From positions 47,080,122 through 47,144,121 of the forward strand of contig CM063108.1 in the NCBI GenBank assembly GCA_031841125.1: 64,000 bases of DNA, written 5' to 3'. This DNA comes from Acanthococcus lagerstroemiae. Lineage: Eukaryota; Arthropoda; Insecta; Hemiptera; Eriococcidae. This document shows, one piece after another, positions 12,226 through 25,152 of the stretch. How positions within the stretch are numbered: the stretch's first letter is position 1; each line of letters starts with the position of its first letter. The position numbers and the translations under genes were made by a program. The notes beneath the pieces were generated by a model. The model was not told the origin of the DNA. It was given only the letters and a program-made list of their open reading frames with translations, and ran no database searches.

Positions 12226-12690
12226 TTATTTATATCCCAATAATGGCACTGCTGTACCTTCTGACTTATATTCTTTATTTAATACCATATCACTCGTAAC
12301 AGTAATGATTTCATTTTGTATTTTTGGACTGGTATATTTTGCATTTCTGGGCTGTGGTTTCAGTTTATCATTCAATTCAGGATTCAAGCCCGCAAGAAAA
12401 TGCCGAAGCTCTAGAACATTACCTCGGTTTGAACTGGTTTCGGTTTCTGTGTGTCCTCTTTGAGCAGTGCCGTGTACAGGTGTGGATAACAAAATCGTGG
12501 CCACGGGTGTAATGTAACGTTTGTTTTCTTCTGCTAAACGCAAGTGGGCTTCTTTTAACTGATACATTACAGAAGTGGTTTTTCAACTATTGACACGGGT
12601 AAGTTCGATCCAAGGAAACATGGCATACCAATTGTCACGAAAATGCCGCGTACGTTTTCCAAATTGGGACTGCAAGTACAACCCTAATTT
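12226..12690 (-). pseudogene. hAT-superfamily transposase relic (TTF-like plus DUF4371-like region)
   Basis: The upstream part reads QFGKRTRHFRDNWYAMFPWIE, the opening block of TTF-type zinc-finger hAT transposases (family knowledge), followed by a stop. A 113-codon open segment (12,226-12,567) then carries RGNVLELRHFLAGLNPEL and PRNAKYTSPKIQNEIITVTS, which resemble the start of the DUF4371 domain of ZMYM1-like/hAT proteins. The DDE core and the dimerisation domain are absent: the sequence ends before the ADETTD-type block. Both missing parts and in-frame stops mark it as a dead fragment. A field of degenerate word repeats lies upstream of it on the minus strand (12.7-13.9 kb). Confidence 0.7.
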
Positions 12691-13900
12691 AAATCTGCAA
12701 GATTATTTCGGGTTCCAGACTTGTTCATGACTATTCAGCTTCATTAAGATTCATAACAGTGTTTTAGACGCTTCGAGATTCGTACAGCAATGTTTAGAAC
12801 TCTGTAACACTAGCCAGACATGTTTGAAACGGTTGAACCTTTTTCTCTGAATTCGTCTTAGAATATTCCCAGGCCTGATTCAAACGTATTAGAATTTTCC
12901 CCGACTTCAGTTTTGTTTGAAGCTGTATAAGACTTCCTTCAGCCACTCAGTAACTTCTAAACTTGTTTCATATCTGTCAGTAACCCTTTAGACTTGTTCG
13001 AAACTCTTCATACACATACAAATACATTTGAAACCCTTTGAAACTCTCTTGAAGGTTTTCCTAACTTTAATAATGATTTTTAAAAGCTTCTCCAGATTTG
13101 TTTGAGATTATCTTTGAAGCTTTTGTGAACTTGGGACTATTCTAGGCTCTACGGAAACTTTTCAACACTTTCCTCAAACCTGTGAAAGAGTCTTTTAATC
13201 ACATTTAGATGCTAGATCATGCCTGAAAAGTCTTTATGAGTTTGGGAAAGCCTGGAAGAATATTAAATCCGTATTGAGAGTGTTGAATAGGCTCTAAGCA
13301 GTTTGGAACAGCCTCAAAGGTTTTGATAAATCCTGTAATAATCTTGAATGAGTTCGAATGAATCTTATACGGATGGTCTGAAACGTCTTGAAATCCGGAA
13401 AATCTCAAGAAACCGTGGAAAACTATTCTGGGCGTCATTGAGACTATTCTACGCTTGTTTAAATCGAGTTGGGAAGAACCCTGGTGAAAGATAATCTAAG
13501 ACCTGTCCGGAAGAGTCTTAAAAAAGTCGTTTAGGAGAGTCTTAATGAGTCTCTGACGTGTCTCAAATAGTCTGAATCGAGTTTTTAAGAGTCTTAAACA
13601 ATTGACAGTTCCAAAAAAGAAAAAAGAAAGCCTTAGCGAGTCTGAAAGAAGTTTCAAAAATTTACAAGAGTGTCTAGCAAATCAGAAACGTCTTTTAAAA
13701 AATACGAGCCTAAAATAATCTTAAGTAAATTTGGAGAGTGTTAGAGGGTGTTGAAATGTCTTGAGAAATCTAAACCAGTGCTGCAAGGGTATTAAAGAAT
13801 AAGTTTTGAAAAGTCTGAAGTAAGCCTGTAAGTGTAAGATTTGTCTAACTATGTTGAAAAGAGCCCGAACATCTCTTAAATTGTTCAAAATAATAAGCTG
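12690..13900. repeat. Degenerate word-repeat field with strand switch
   Basis: Left of about 13,190 the plus strand repeats pyrimidine-type words such as AGACTTGTTCGAAACTCTTC with 15-30 bp spacing. Right of it the same words appear as reverse complements (GAGTCTTAAAAAAGTC, AGAGTCTTAATGAGTCT). No two units are identical. The whole forms a 1.2-kb imperfect inverted architecture without open frames. A related field lies at 23.69-24.06 kb. Confidence 0.6.
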
Positions 13901-15131
13901 ATCAGGCGAACCCTGAGCATTAATACTATTTTTTCAGTATTCAATAAAATTTTGCATTCGTTACTTTTATACGAAAGTGCAAAATTCTTGTTAGGACCTC
14001 GTCAAAGTTCAAAAAAATTTTCATCTTTCTCCGTCTTGGTACTCATGCAACAAAATACGAAAATTTTGATGCCGAGAAAGGGAGGAAGTGGAGCTTCACC
14101 CTCTGCTTGTGTTCACCTTCCTGTGCTACAAAATAGGCCCTTTGTTTCTGAGTTATTTCTACTTCTAACAATATGAATGAAAGATACGAGTTTCATTTGT
14201 TTCTCCTCCTAAAAGAGCAAACTTATTTTCTTTTCGAAAAGTTCCCCTCCTTCCTAAATTATCTGATAAATGAAAAAAATGAAATGTTCATTTCGAATTG
14301 TTTAAGTCATTTTATGTCTGGTTTAGAAGCAGAATTTTGAAAAATCAGTTGGCTTTGTGATGATAATAATGGATTTTCGTGTTTTTGAGACCTCAAAAAT
14401 CAAAAAGTCAGAAGACAGATGATTCTGTTTTTGGCTTTGGATAGTTTTTCGAAAAATGATTTTATAATTTTGATTTCAGTGTATTTTTTTAAAATTTTGA
14501 ATTATTTTGTTCGTGATTTTGTCAGCTGTGTGCTTAACACAGCCGTAATATGTGTATTAGTAATCCTTAATTTCTCAGTTGTCACTTGTCAATTTCCATC
14601 AGTAATGATCAAAATCAAAACCAGCGGTTTTGGCTCATTATTTTTAAAATCTAATTTGATTTTATTCGAAAAATTGTTTTTGAAGTAGTAGAAACTTACT
14701 CTAAAAATATGTAAAAACTGAAATCGCAAATCTGCAAATTTTAAAGTGCAGATATCCAAAAGATTTTACTTGCGTTTGAAAGTTCTTTCGCGATTTTGGA
14801 ATTTCTGTCCAGTGATTTTAATGTTGATGATATTGAATTATTTCACTCTGGGGATTACTCTGCTGGAATATTCTGAAGCTTTTTCTCTCTAATGTGATAT
14901 AGTTTCTAAATAGCTAAGAAAATTTGTGTGAAATTTGAACTGGTCTGGCAACTGATTTTATAGGACATTTATATTCGGTATTGTAATTTTATCTGTTTTT
15001 ATCAAATTACAAATCTTACTGCCGCAGGTTTCAATTAAAAATTTACGAAGAACTTGAGAAAAGTAAAAAACGACTGGTGACAGACGAAAATTAGAACTCA
15101 TTTATTGTATTTTAAAATGCGGATACCAAAA
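13900..15131. other. AT-rich stretch, nothing recognised
   Basis: Low-complexity T/A-rich sequence with a spurious 89-codon Phe/Leu-rich frame (14,419-14,688). There are no repeats shared with elsewhere and no splice-bounded coding. Confidence 0.5.
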
Positions 15132-15990
15132 CAGGGTGTCTACAGGTGCTGAAAAGTCCTTCAAGTCCTTAATTCTGAAAGTAGGTCCTGAAAGTCCAGA
15201 AAAGTGCTGAAATTGGAAATATAATAATTGAAAAGTCCTTCATTTTTGTCTATTTGATTGAAGGTTTGATTGAAGTTTTCTTTCTTTTACTCGTATTTTT
15301 AATTTTTTTCCTTCAAGTATTATAATCTCATTCCTCCTTGTTTTCATGATTAATAATATACATTAGTGTAATTTTTGTGATCATTTGTTAGGTTTCCTAC
15401 TTTCTAACCAAGTCTTCTGTTAAGTCCCTGAGGTAATGATCGAAGGGGTGGTTCCAGGGCTGGGGTGAGAGCAAATGAAGAAGAAGTCTTCTGTTCAAAA
15501 TTCTAAGTTAGGTGCGTAAGTTTCTTGTTGGTTTGTTTGTTTATTTTTCAGAAATGTTTGAAAATTCTTAGTCACTTGTACTGTAAGAGTATTATTATAA
15601 TATCTAGTTTAATTTCCCAGTTTCCTTCAAAATTCTGAGTCATTGTTGTTTTTTAAAACTTTATTTGAAAAATTCTATTCTCAGTTACTTGTTCCTTAGT
15701 TTTCTTCCAAAAATTCCAAGTCACTAGTTAGTTTGTTTTACATTTGTTTCCAATACTCAAAAATAAATTTTTTGCGATTCCATGATTGGTCATTAAAAAG
15801 TGTAACGCAGGATCTATATTGACATGGAGGGGGGGAGAAAAAGGAGGGAGGGGTAAAGGGGATAAAACATTTGGAAACAAAAAATATTTGCATAGTCGGG
15901 GAAAAGAAGGAAAACATGCCGTCCATAGCCTTGCAGAGGATCCTGAAAAAGTACTTAATTTTTTACTATTCAATTTCTGTAAACACCCTG
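15132..15990. mobile_element. CAGGGTGTCTA-family element, long copy
   Basis: Left end CAGGGTGTCTACAGGTGCTG, right end GTAAACACCCTG, with AAAGTCCTT words near the left. CCAAA flanks it on both sides (15,126-15,130 with one extra A, and 15,991-15,995), a possible 5-bp target duplication. The right third matches the 54.0-kb copy. Confidence 0.72.
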
Positions 15991-16730
15991 CCAAATATGC
16001 TCAGAAATATCAATCAAGAATCCAGTACAGGGACGTAACCAGGCTGAGAAAATCAGAACAGCCACTTTTTCAGACAGTCGAAATGCAAACATTAAAATGT
16101 ATTTTTCCTGTAGAAATTCCTGCTTGAATAATGTGGAAATTGAAAGATAATCGATGTTCCAATTTCCCAGAAGGTATGGATGTCAAAAATCAAGATCACC
16201 GAAAATCAGTCTATTCATTGTATGTTGTCACTTATGTTCTATGACATTTCCTCATACTGCTCAATTTTCAATAAAAAGGAACTTGAAGTTGGCTTTTTAC
16301 TGATACTGTCAGCTGTTGAACTCATTCTATACAGTTAGGGTTACCAACTGATTTTTTTCAGAAATGGAAACTTCTCTAAAAAACGAAAATTTCATAATGA
16401 AAACGCAAATCTTTATAAAAGTTTGGAACTCGCTTCGCTCGCTCCTCGCAATAAGTTGTACTTTATTTTTTTAAACTGCACATTTATTTGTTCTTTGTAA
16501 ATTGGACGAACAACATTTTTGGTAAAAAATGATCGCTTTCTTCTTCTTCAAGTTGAGCTTCCTTTAGGCATTTCGATTCTGATGACATAATCTTGGCACA
16601 GGACCAGAATAGATTAAGAATAGAAACACTCTTTGGTACATTGACTGTCAAACTGAAAATCACCCTTCAAAATGAATCGAATGATACGGATAAGTGACAA
16701 CTGATAAGGTGCAGTATGTTCTATCGTGTC

Positions 16731-17072
16731 CAGGGACGGTGCCGATAGGGGGAATAGTCTTTCACTCAGCAGTTAGAAAAATTTACCATGTCAGTTAGGC
16801 CGAGTTGAAGAAATCCAAGTCAAAGGTTCCTTTTTTCCTTCTTGCTTTGATACTTGGGATTTTAGTTAAGAAGTTGGGAAAACCCGACAAGTCAAACGGT
16901 TTTTCTTCTTTTGCTTCTATATTTGGGAATTTTGAGTGGAGTCAGTTGGAGAAATATAACAAGTTGAAAAGTTTTTTGTTTTTGCTTTGATACTTGGGAA
17001 TTTTGAGTTGAGTCGCTTGGGACATTCACAGTCCCCCCCCCCCCCCAACAAAAACTCTTCGGTAAGTCTCTG
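16731..17072. mobile_element. hAT-like MITE, GGGACGTACC family, copy 1
   Basis: Terminal CAGGGACGGTGCCGATAGG on the left and, in reverse complement, CAGAGACTTACCGAAGAG on the right. The 8-bp flanks ATCGTGTC and ATCGTTTC match at 7 of 8 positions. The interior repeats TTGGGAATTTTGAGT units and ends in a C14 run. The same family is at 39,532. Confidence 0.78.
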
Positions 17073-17285
17073 ATCGTTTCGCATCAATCTGTCGGTTTTT
17101 CAGTATTGAGAACATTTCAGGTTTGCTATGCGCTGGAAGCTTAAGTTTCTAGAGCAGTGCAAATACAGTGGTACGAAACATTGATTAAGAAAACTAGCAA
17201 AAGTAATTGAGGAATTCGGACTCTTTAAGATTAAACTGTGGAATCCGTTAACACACCACTACAAGCACACGCGCATACATTGATG

Positions 17286-17674
17286 TTATCAAAGTTAGGA
17301 TATACTTCTGAGAGGAACGCTACATTATATTAAAAAATTCAAATCGTTTTGAATTTTTATTGACGCTTGGATCATTTTTATGATCTCTAATCATTATAAT
17401 GACGTTGTTCTGTGTACACGTTCATTATTATCGACGCTGCGCTCAATAATGATACTTTTTATTGACCATGTATAATCCGCGTAAAAGTTGCTCTGGTTGA
17501 TATCAGTACATTTTAATGTTCTTTTTGGACTCTGTTGTGATTTTCAAGATTCTCGCAGATTCCTACATCACCGATCATTTGCCTCAGTCGAAAAATAGGC
17601 AACATAATAACGTAATTCATACGAATTACCTGTTTTACTGAACGTTTGTCGTACAGTTATCCTAACTTTGATAA
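17286..17674. mobile_element. MITE with 17-bp perfect terminal inverted repeats
   Basis: TTATCAAAGTTAGGATA at 17,286-17,302 is repeated as its exact reverse complement at 17,658-17,674. The interior has further inverted segments (TCATTATT/AATAATGA around 17,422-17,454). It has no coding capacity. The superfamily is not determined and no clear target duplication was seen. Confidence 0.75.
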
Positions 17675-18459
17675 AAAAAAGTTACTGATAACAAACCAGC
17701 GATACTAGCGCGCCACCGCTCTGAAGAGTCCGAATGGAATAATATCGTTGAAATTGATCATCAACTTAGAATAAAATTTCTGCCGAGTAAATGAAAGATT
17801 GGAGAGATGGAAATCCACGAACAATTAGGAATCATTAGTAAACGCGAGCAAACAGTAAATGTCGCATCAAAAAAGCAAACATGTTTGCGGAAACGCCGAC
17901 AGTTGGTCATCGTATTCAGTGTTACCATACTTCTGATACCAGTTGTGTCAATATCAGTGAATTTTATTTTGTAAATTCATTTAATCAGCTCTTATTACAT
18001 TAGTCTAGCTAATTTTCATTCTCTACTTCTTCAGTTTTCTGTGAATGACCCGGCCCGGAGCCTGAAGCCCGCCTACTCGCTGGTTAAGCTTTTGACCAAA
18101 TAGTAGGCTACAAAATGTTGAGATGGGAAAAGAAATGGAAGTAGGTGACATTGAAACTCAGAATTAATGATGTACGAAAATGTAAGTACAAAACAGCAGG
18201 ATACAAAATGTTGGTGTTAAAATAGAAAGAAGTAAGTAGTTCATGTGAAACGAAACAATGTCAACTGGGAACAGGTGAAGAGTATAAAAAATTGAGAGGA
18301 AGAATTGGAGTACCTAGTAGGATTTATATTAATAAATAATGGACGAAAAAAAAAACTATGACTATCAGCATTTTTCCGAGGTACATACGTGTTTGTAAAA
18401 TCCGAGAATATTCTCTTTGCCAACCCTGCGTACTGCACGGATACACGCTGCAGTTAACG

Positions 18460-21400
18460 TATTTGTAAAACCGTCGGATCGTTCTCTCTGCCTCCCTCTC
18501 TACTCACTCTCTCGCACAATGAGCCGGTGAGGTGGTGAGCGAGCGTGACGTCGACGACACCGCGCGTTCGTCTTGTAGCATGCTTTCCCCTCTCGTCCGT
18601 CATTACTCGTGTTGGCGCGTGAAACGCAAAAATGTCTCGAATTTTATGTGGCTACCGCCTCTCCTCGCTTGGCCTCGCCGAGCGGTAATATCTGATGTTT
18701 TCGCCGCGTCGAGAATGGCGCGGATTTCTTGTACATGTATAATATAGACGCTCTCGTGTAAGTGTAACGGTAACGGTGTCGGAGACTCGAACAGTAAAAC
18801 TGCGAGACTGCGATACTCCGAGTAGGATCGTATCTGAGATTGAAGGATTCCTGTCTCGCGGGTCGTAGGTGTCGGCTGGCGGCCCTGTCACAATGGAGAC
18901 GATGCAGGCCGACTGGAATGGAAGAAAATGCGGCCTACACCGCCGGCCAGACCTTTCACTAGATGAGAACAACTGTGGAAAGGATGTCTCGGAAAATGAC
19001 GCGTGAATTCCGAATAGCGTCGATTGATGCGGGCTAGCGAGGGGGTCGTGTTGCGTTCCGAGTTGTGTACGAAACTTGTGTGGCTGCGAGGGCGAAATGA
19101 AAATAATGGAAACTAAACGACTAGAACCCGATCCCGATTATCGCCGACGCCTGTGTACAGTGACATGCGGAGTGAGAAAGAAACGGGGGAGAGAAAACCC
19201 GTGCGAGTGTGCATGTGTGGGTGTGTTTTCTTGGAATATTGAAACAAGAAAAGAAGAAGATGGAAATGGGGAGAAAAAGGCGTTATTACAAGACCTTCGT
19301 TAAACCTCTAAACGTCCGACGGGATTGGGATTGCATATCAACGCTTATTTTTTTATTTATTGTTTCCTTCATCTTCCTTCTCTCTCTCTCGCTTTCTCTC
19401 GCGTGTCTTCAAACGTCGCAGCTGCACTAATAACGAGGCGAGTATTCTCCGTGAAATGGAAACTAAAAACGTGCGAGTTCACGTCGCCTGTGTAGTGCAT
19501 ATTACACCGAAGTTTTTCTTTCTGAGAATAGTCTTCTTGTGCCCGAGAGAGTATAACAGAGTTGTACAGGGAGAGGAAGGGTGTTAGACATGAAAGAAAA
19601 AACAAGAGTAGATACATACACCTACCTATATTTATAAACCCCGTATTGTATACGTAGATATAAAATATACTGTGGGCTAAAGAGTCGTCCGTCGTCGTCG
19701 CCGCCGCTCTCTCCGCTGCCGCGTACCTGTGTGCGCTCGTGTGCGTGAATGTCGAAACACACGCACACATATGCACGGAGGCATCAGTAGTATCCTAGCT
19801 TGCCTGCTTGCGAAGCATAAAGCGGTGTTAAGAACACCGCGGCGCGAGAACGATCCCCTTCCACATTTTTCGATAGTCGGGTTCGGTGTTGGTGTGCGTG
19901 TGTATATGTGTGAGAGCGCTGTGTGCTGTGCCGTTGCCGGTCGGTGTACCTACCTCGCCCGCTCTGCCGTCTGTTCGAGAGGGAAGATAGGCGGGCGACG
20001 CCGTACGCTGTGTGTACGCGGTTCTCTCTCTTGCTCGTAGTGTGGGTATGCGTTTAACGTTAGTACGGTGAAGCCGGCGAAGCGATATCGTCTCGTAATA
20101 CCCGCGCTCTGTGTGCGTCCCTCCGGCTATTATCAGAAAGAAGGAAGGAAGAAAGAAGAAGAAAAAACTAAACTGAGTACCGTCAGCGAGAGAGGCGAGC
20201 GTTCGCGTTTTCGTTCATCGCGTATGCACGGTGCTGACGGTGGTGTTCACGGTGACGGTGAGTGAGTTTTTCTCGATTCTCGCGTTCGCGTTCGTTGTCG
20301 GGCTGTGCTTCGTCGGCCGGCCATCGTCGGCGTAGCAGCGTCCGCGTACCGTCTCGCAGTGTTGCCCGGTCGAGGAGCGACGAGACGGCCGTGTGTCGAA
20401 GGTGATCGCGCGGCAGAGACCGCGCTCTCGTCCTGCCGACTCGACGCAAACAAGGATGCGGTCGGAGCCGTGTGCCGTATACGGTGTGTGATGAGATGCA
20501 TGCGTGCATCTACGTGAAGTCCGACCTAACGTGTTAGTGTAGTGCGTCGGTGTGTGTATGTGTCACGTGTCGCGTTGTTAATTTCCTGTGTCTTTTTCCA
20601 GTTCGTGGTGATCAACGGCGCGGCCATTACTCACGTAGATTTCTTGTTTAAGTGTGTATTTTTCGATATCGCATTTCGTCTCTTGATTTTGAAACCAGTG
20701 TTCTTTCTACCGGCGTTTCTCACCTTCTAAGACGCCATTCTGCCTCTTTGGTTTTCAGTGGGCCCTTGGTGAGTTTCGCTTTTTTCTTTCTTCTTTCTCG
20801 ATTAGTACTTGGTGTAATTATGCGTGTGTTTCCTGCATTACCGTGTCGGTGTACGTATTTCGCGGGTCACCGCCTTAGTGGAAGGGCGGCGCCGGGGTTC
20901 CTCTCTTACGAAACGGCGTACTCCGTCATTATGTTTTTGCGACGCGACATTCGTTGGCGTGGAAAATCACGCGGCGTGAACGACGTGACGGAGAGGAGCC
21001 GTGGGCCGTGGCAGGACGGAGGAGACACGCGGACAGGACACGGTTGCTGGAGGAAAAAAAGACCGTAATCGAAAGAAGGCGCTGCGCTGATGTGACCGAA
21101 CGGGGCGGGCGAGATAATACATGACTGAGCAGGACGGGACGGGACGTGGTGACGACGACGATCGGCTTGTTTCTGTGCGCTGTCTTCCCTTCGCGGTTCG
21201 TATTTCATGGCTCCGTACCCTGCGTTCAGCAGGTGCGAAAACGTGTATGTAGTAGGTACATTAACCGGGGTTTCTTTGGGTTTTCTGTGTTTGGTGTGTA
21301 TGTGTGCTGGGTTCGTCTCTCTCTCTCTTTCTCTCTGGCGGATATGTAGAAATAAATGCCGCTAGTGTTGGCCAGAATAGCTATAGTGAGTATGACAAAT

Positions 21401-21650
21401 CGGTGTGTGTATGTGTGTGTGGGTGTGTGTGAGGTATAAATTCATGTTATTTGGACTTGGCTGTGTACGTGAACGAATACATATTTGCAGCTTTCTTTAT
21501 AGCCGTTGCGGAAGTGTTGCCGGCGGCGGGCGTATGCGTGTTTGTGAATTGGTGGTAACGACGATAATCGTAATAATTAATATTGCATTGTAAGTCGACG
21601 TCGCGTTGAGGACGCACTGTTACCGGACACGGACTGACGCAGGTAGCGCG
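18460..21650 (+). promoter_or_regulatory. Large CpG-rich island, candidate alternative promoter
   Basis: About 3.2 kb is dense in CG, CGT and GTGTG words and in GAGAG/CTCTC runs, very unlike the AT-rich flanks. On the plus strand it has a strong donor G|GTGAGTGAG after 20,258, a good acceptor at 20,600 (pyrimidine-rich stretch ending TTTTTCCAG) and a second donor after 20,768. This could be transcribed 5' UTR exons. The open frames here are CpG-driven and carry no recognisable domain on either strand. I infer promoter or first-exon territory; direction is suggested by the splice signals only. Confidence 0.42.
20251..20266 (+). other. Candidate 5' splice site
   Basis: GACGG|GTGAGTGAG, exon end at 20,258, is a strong donor match inside the CpG island and downstream of a purine-rich stretch (20,140-20,165). 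Confidence 0.35.
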
Positions 21651-22209
21651 ACGAGTAGAATACGTAGGTTAAAGAAAAAGAATGCAAATGTCATGCAAAT
21701 GTCGGTACACTACTCAACAATGGAGTCTGCTCTATCACTTTCTCACACGCGCAACACAGCACACACACGCATACACATTCTCTCTCTCGTTCTGTGCTCT
21801 TTCGTTTCACGTTTTGCGGTTCGCGATGATTCCGGAACGTTGTTCTGCCGCTACCTGCCTTTGCATAGAAAGGAAAAAGTTCGCCTGAATTGGTTGCACA
21901 GAATGTAAGAAGAGGATTCTCGTCCATGTTATGGGTTTGAACGCACAGCTGAGTTGACGCTGACTAAATAAATATGAGGATTTTTGAATGGCATTGGAAA
22001 CCAATGAAATGTAGCTATGTACATCTGTTGCCCTTTATGCCACTGACGATTTTCAGTTTTGTTCCGCGACATTAACACCCAGATGGTCGTTTGACTTCCT
22101 TAATGATTCGGGAACGCGATGTGGAGAAATAATTGGGGAGGGGATAACGGCAAGTGAGCAGGGTTGCTGACGGGCCAGATTTTTCATTCTCTCGGGTAAG
22201 TGGGGACCA

Positions 22210-22230
22210 TCTTCTTCTTCTTCTTCTTCC
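22210..22230. repeat. (CTT)n microsatellite
   Basis: Six uninterrupted CTT units in otherwise unassigned sequence after the 18.5-21.6 kb island. Confidence 0.9.
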
Positions 22231-22960
22231 TGGTGCCGTATCCTATGCACTTCAGGCAGCAGTCGTCACTTTGTCTGTACGTCTCCTTTCACCCGGTTTC
22301 CCACCGCGTGGGTATATTGCCGGGGTGTCATACCGGTCCGTTGTCTCATGTTGTGTGGCCTTCCGACTGATACAATGGTTCCCCTCTATTCTACCAAACA
22401 TAATTATTTTACAGTTGTTCATATTTCGGCCCGCGAAGTCTATGACCCAGATATTTCAGTTTTCTTCTTTTGATACTAAATTGGCTCTCCAGACACTACC
22501 CCATGCCGGCTACCCGGAACCACCATCTCTGGTATACCGTCAGGGTTCAGAAGTTTGTACTCCCTTTCCAGTGCTGTCTAGAACTGCCGTATTCTGTATT
22601 TCCTCCGTTCACGAAATTTTCGATATTAGTCGGTAGCATCGCATTTCAAACGCTCTGCAGTTCTGTTCTACCTCTGGAAAAAGCCAACATTTTGATAATT
22701 TTCAGCATTTTATTTCATAGATATCATTACATTTAAAAGAGGAAAATAGGTAATAGGGTAGGTAAGTGGAAGAGCAAAAGTGGAACGTAGAAAAACAATA
22801 GATGTGATGAAATGCTGAACAGAATTGAATGTGGTATAGAACCATGAACAGAAGAGTGTATAAAATTCGAGCAAAGCGAACAAAAATAAATTTCTCTAGA
22901 TTTCAACCTAGGGCAGAAGGGAAGAGGGCTAAGACAGCCCTAACAGCCTGCCCTACGTTT

Positions 22961-23020
22961 CTGAAGTAATGCTCGAAGGGGGATTCCAAGGGCTCGGGTT
23001 GAGGGCAAATTAGAGAAAGA
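22961..23020 (+). repeat. Dispersed repeat shared with 15.43 kb
   Basis: TGAAGTAATGCTCGAAGG followed by GATTCCAAGGGCTCGGGTTG matches TGAGGTAATGATCGAAGG and the following bases at 15,429-15,480 (within the 15.1-kb element). The origin is unknown. Confidence 0.5.
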
Positions 23021-23354
23021 GAATAGCCTAAAAATCGATGGAAACATGGGTCAAATTTTTATTTGAAGAAGATAGCGAGCAAATGCTCTTATTCGATGAT
23101 AGAAATGATCAGTGTGACATGAACCCTCTGGTTCTTACGTTTTTCCAACATATCTTAAGCGCCATTGCGAATCATTGGAAGACTACGCTGAACATAACGT
23201 TTTCAATCCGGTCACTTAGCGTGGGGATCATACGCATGCCCTTAAGATTGTAATTGAGTGACGAGAGAACGAGAGAAGAGAGGAAATACTCGGTGTTATG
23301 AACGTTCATGTTGCCGATTGTTTTTAATTAGGTGGCTTTCAAGTTTCAAATTCT

Positions 23355-23685
23355 AGATCTGAATCTGAATACCTTTATTGGGATTATTGACATATTTACA
23401 TTGATGTTAATTTGCGATTATGAGTCGCCCCCAAAGTAGGGCCCACTAGTTTCCAGGCCCGTATCGAGCAAAGGTTTCGTGTAAGCGCTCCCACTCTTTC
23501 CTGTGCTTTGCTATTGTTTGAAAAATTTTATTTTTATCTTTTAATTTATTCATGTCGTTTTTCCATCTTGTAATTTGTTTGCCCCTCCTTTTTCCGTCTC
23601 ACGGCTGCCAAAATGTTGCTCTTAGTCCATCGGTCGTCCACGAAGCGGGAGATATGACCTGCTCAGTTCCATTCGCTTTCAAATT
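23355..23685 (-). pseudogene. LINE 3' fragment, RTE-like C-terminus
   Basis: Minus-strand reading gives AGHISRFVDDRWTKSNILAA, then after a frameshift GKQITRWKNDMNKL and IAKHRKEWERLHETFARYG. These match the WAGH-x-R-x-D-RW, GRP-RW-D and W-EAF blocks that end RTE-type proteins. A Trp before AGH is now TGA. A CCAATAAAGG signal and TTCAGATTCAGA tail follow at 23,355-23,390. Confidence 0.75.
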
Positions 23686-23689
23686 CTGT

Positions 23690-24060
23690 AACCGAATTTT
23701 TTCAGTCCTCTAGATTTTCGACTGAGTGAACAGTTTTAGAGGAATTCTGACGTTCACCACTATTTAGAAGTCTAAAAACCACTTAGGAGTCTTCAGTGCT
23801 AGTTCAAAATTCAAAATTTTTATAGACCAGCTTTAAAATTCTTCAACACTTTCTTAAACTTGTTTCGGGTTTGCTAAGACGGGTCAAAACTTGTGTACGG
23901 CTCTTTATAACTCCTTAAGACTCAGATTAAAGCTCTTCAAGGCGTGACCAAGTTATTTAAAAGTTCTTCTGTTCTTGCTTAGAACTCTTTCATTTACTTG
24001 TAATGGCTGACACTCGAATGCTCATTTAAGACTCAGTATTGACATGAAAAACGTTAAAAA
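23690..24060. repeat. Degenerate word-repeat field (second copy type)
   Basis: It carries words such as CTTCAACACTTTCTTAAACTTG, AACTCCTTAAGACTC and TTAGAACTCTTTC at irregular 15-30 bp spacing, like the left half of the 12.7-kb field. It lies directly between two LINE fragments. Confidence 0.5.
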
Positions 24061-24104
24061 TTTCTCGTTGGTGTTTTTTTGATTTTTAACTATTTGAATT
24101 TTTT

Positions 24105-24345
24105 AGCAGTCTTTATTTTCTGATGATCAGCGCTTCCAGTCCTCATAGCTGTTATTGACGTTATACTCTTTAGTCTCTCGACTAGTAGGTTGCGTTTCTC
24201 CACTTTTTTCTCCTGCGCTAATCTTTTCATTTCTGAAGAGGATTTATACTTTGTATCCTTCATTACCTGCTCTTCATAGCTCATTCTTTGCCTTCCTTTC
24301 CAAGTTTTTTCCTCAGTCATTCCTTTTAGCCGTAGCTGTTGTAGA
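24105..24345 (-). pseudogene. LINE (family B) 3' fragment
   Basis: On the minus strand the sequence encodes TWKGRQRMSYEEQVMKDTKY followed by SSSEMKRLAQEKKVEKR. The GRQRMSYE block is shared exactly with the LINE B remnant at 59.26 kb. It is a 5'-truncated 3' end without RT, the usual product of incomplete target-primed reverse transcription. Confidence 0.7.
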
Positions 24346-25049
24346 TGATTTAAAAAAAAGTATCCAAAAATTTCAATGCACTGGAAAGAAATGGAAAAGT
24401 TGAATTTATTGTTCGAAGTAAGATTTGAAAAGAAGGAAAGCTAAAAATCCACTGTCTACAGTTAGTATACTGTCATGTACATAATATGTAAAATTTTTCC
24501 TATCTATTTACATCAGTTGTTGCCACAGCACTAATTCACATGCTCAATGAGTATTGTTTGAATTTATGCTACAGCTGCACTTGTGGAAAGTAGGGAAAGG
24601 TGATCCAGTTTACGTATGATTACTATAGTTGTGAATTACGATTCACCCAGATTACGTGAAAGCAAATGAATTTTCTTTGAGTCTATGTTGATAGAAAATC
24701 TTGATATTTTGGACACTTCCAAGTGTAGTTCAGCACTATCTGATTGAATTGTAAATTTTGAGTTTTGTTTATTTATGTAATGATTTTCGACAGCTTTTAG
24801 GAGTGGCAGGAAGTGATGATGAACCGTGTGCTGATTGTAGAAAAATTAGGACTTCCAAGGTTACTCCCTTTCCCTCTGATGCCATCAGAATCACCACTAT
24901 CGACAACAACTATAACGAAAACCAGAAAAATTAACCAAGGCTGCTCAATGCAAGATTCCATTTCAGTGGTAACTGTCGACAGGTCAAGTAGTGCACACAG
25001 GGAACGTACCGAAACAACTTTTTTCGTGAGGGTAGATAAGGGTGAGGGG

Positions 25050-25152
25050 TTGATTTTTTAACTGATAAACATTTCTGAAATAGTGATGATTGCTGATCCT
25101 ATTTGCCAACACTGAGGACTTGATTTTTGTTAACTGGCAAACATTTTTAAAG
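25050..25152 (+). repeat. 70-bp degenerate repeat, two partial units
   Basis: TTGATTTTTTAACTGATAAAC (25,050) and TTGATTTTTGTTAACTGGCA (25,120) start similar stretches 70 bp apart. Nothing else was recognised between 24.4 and 26.1 kb. Confidence 0.5.
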
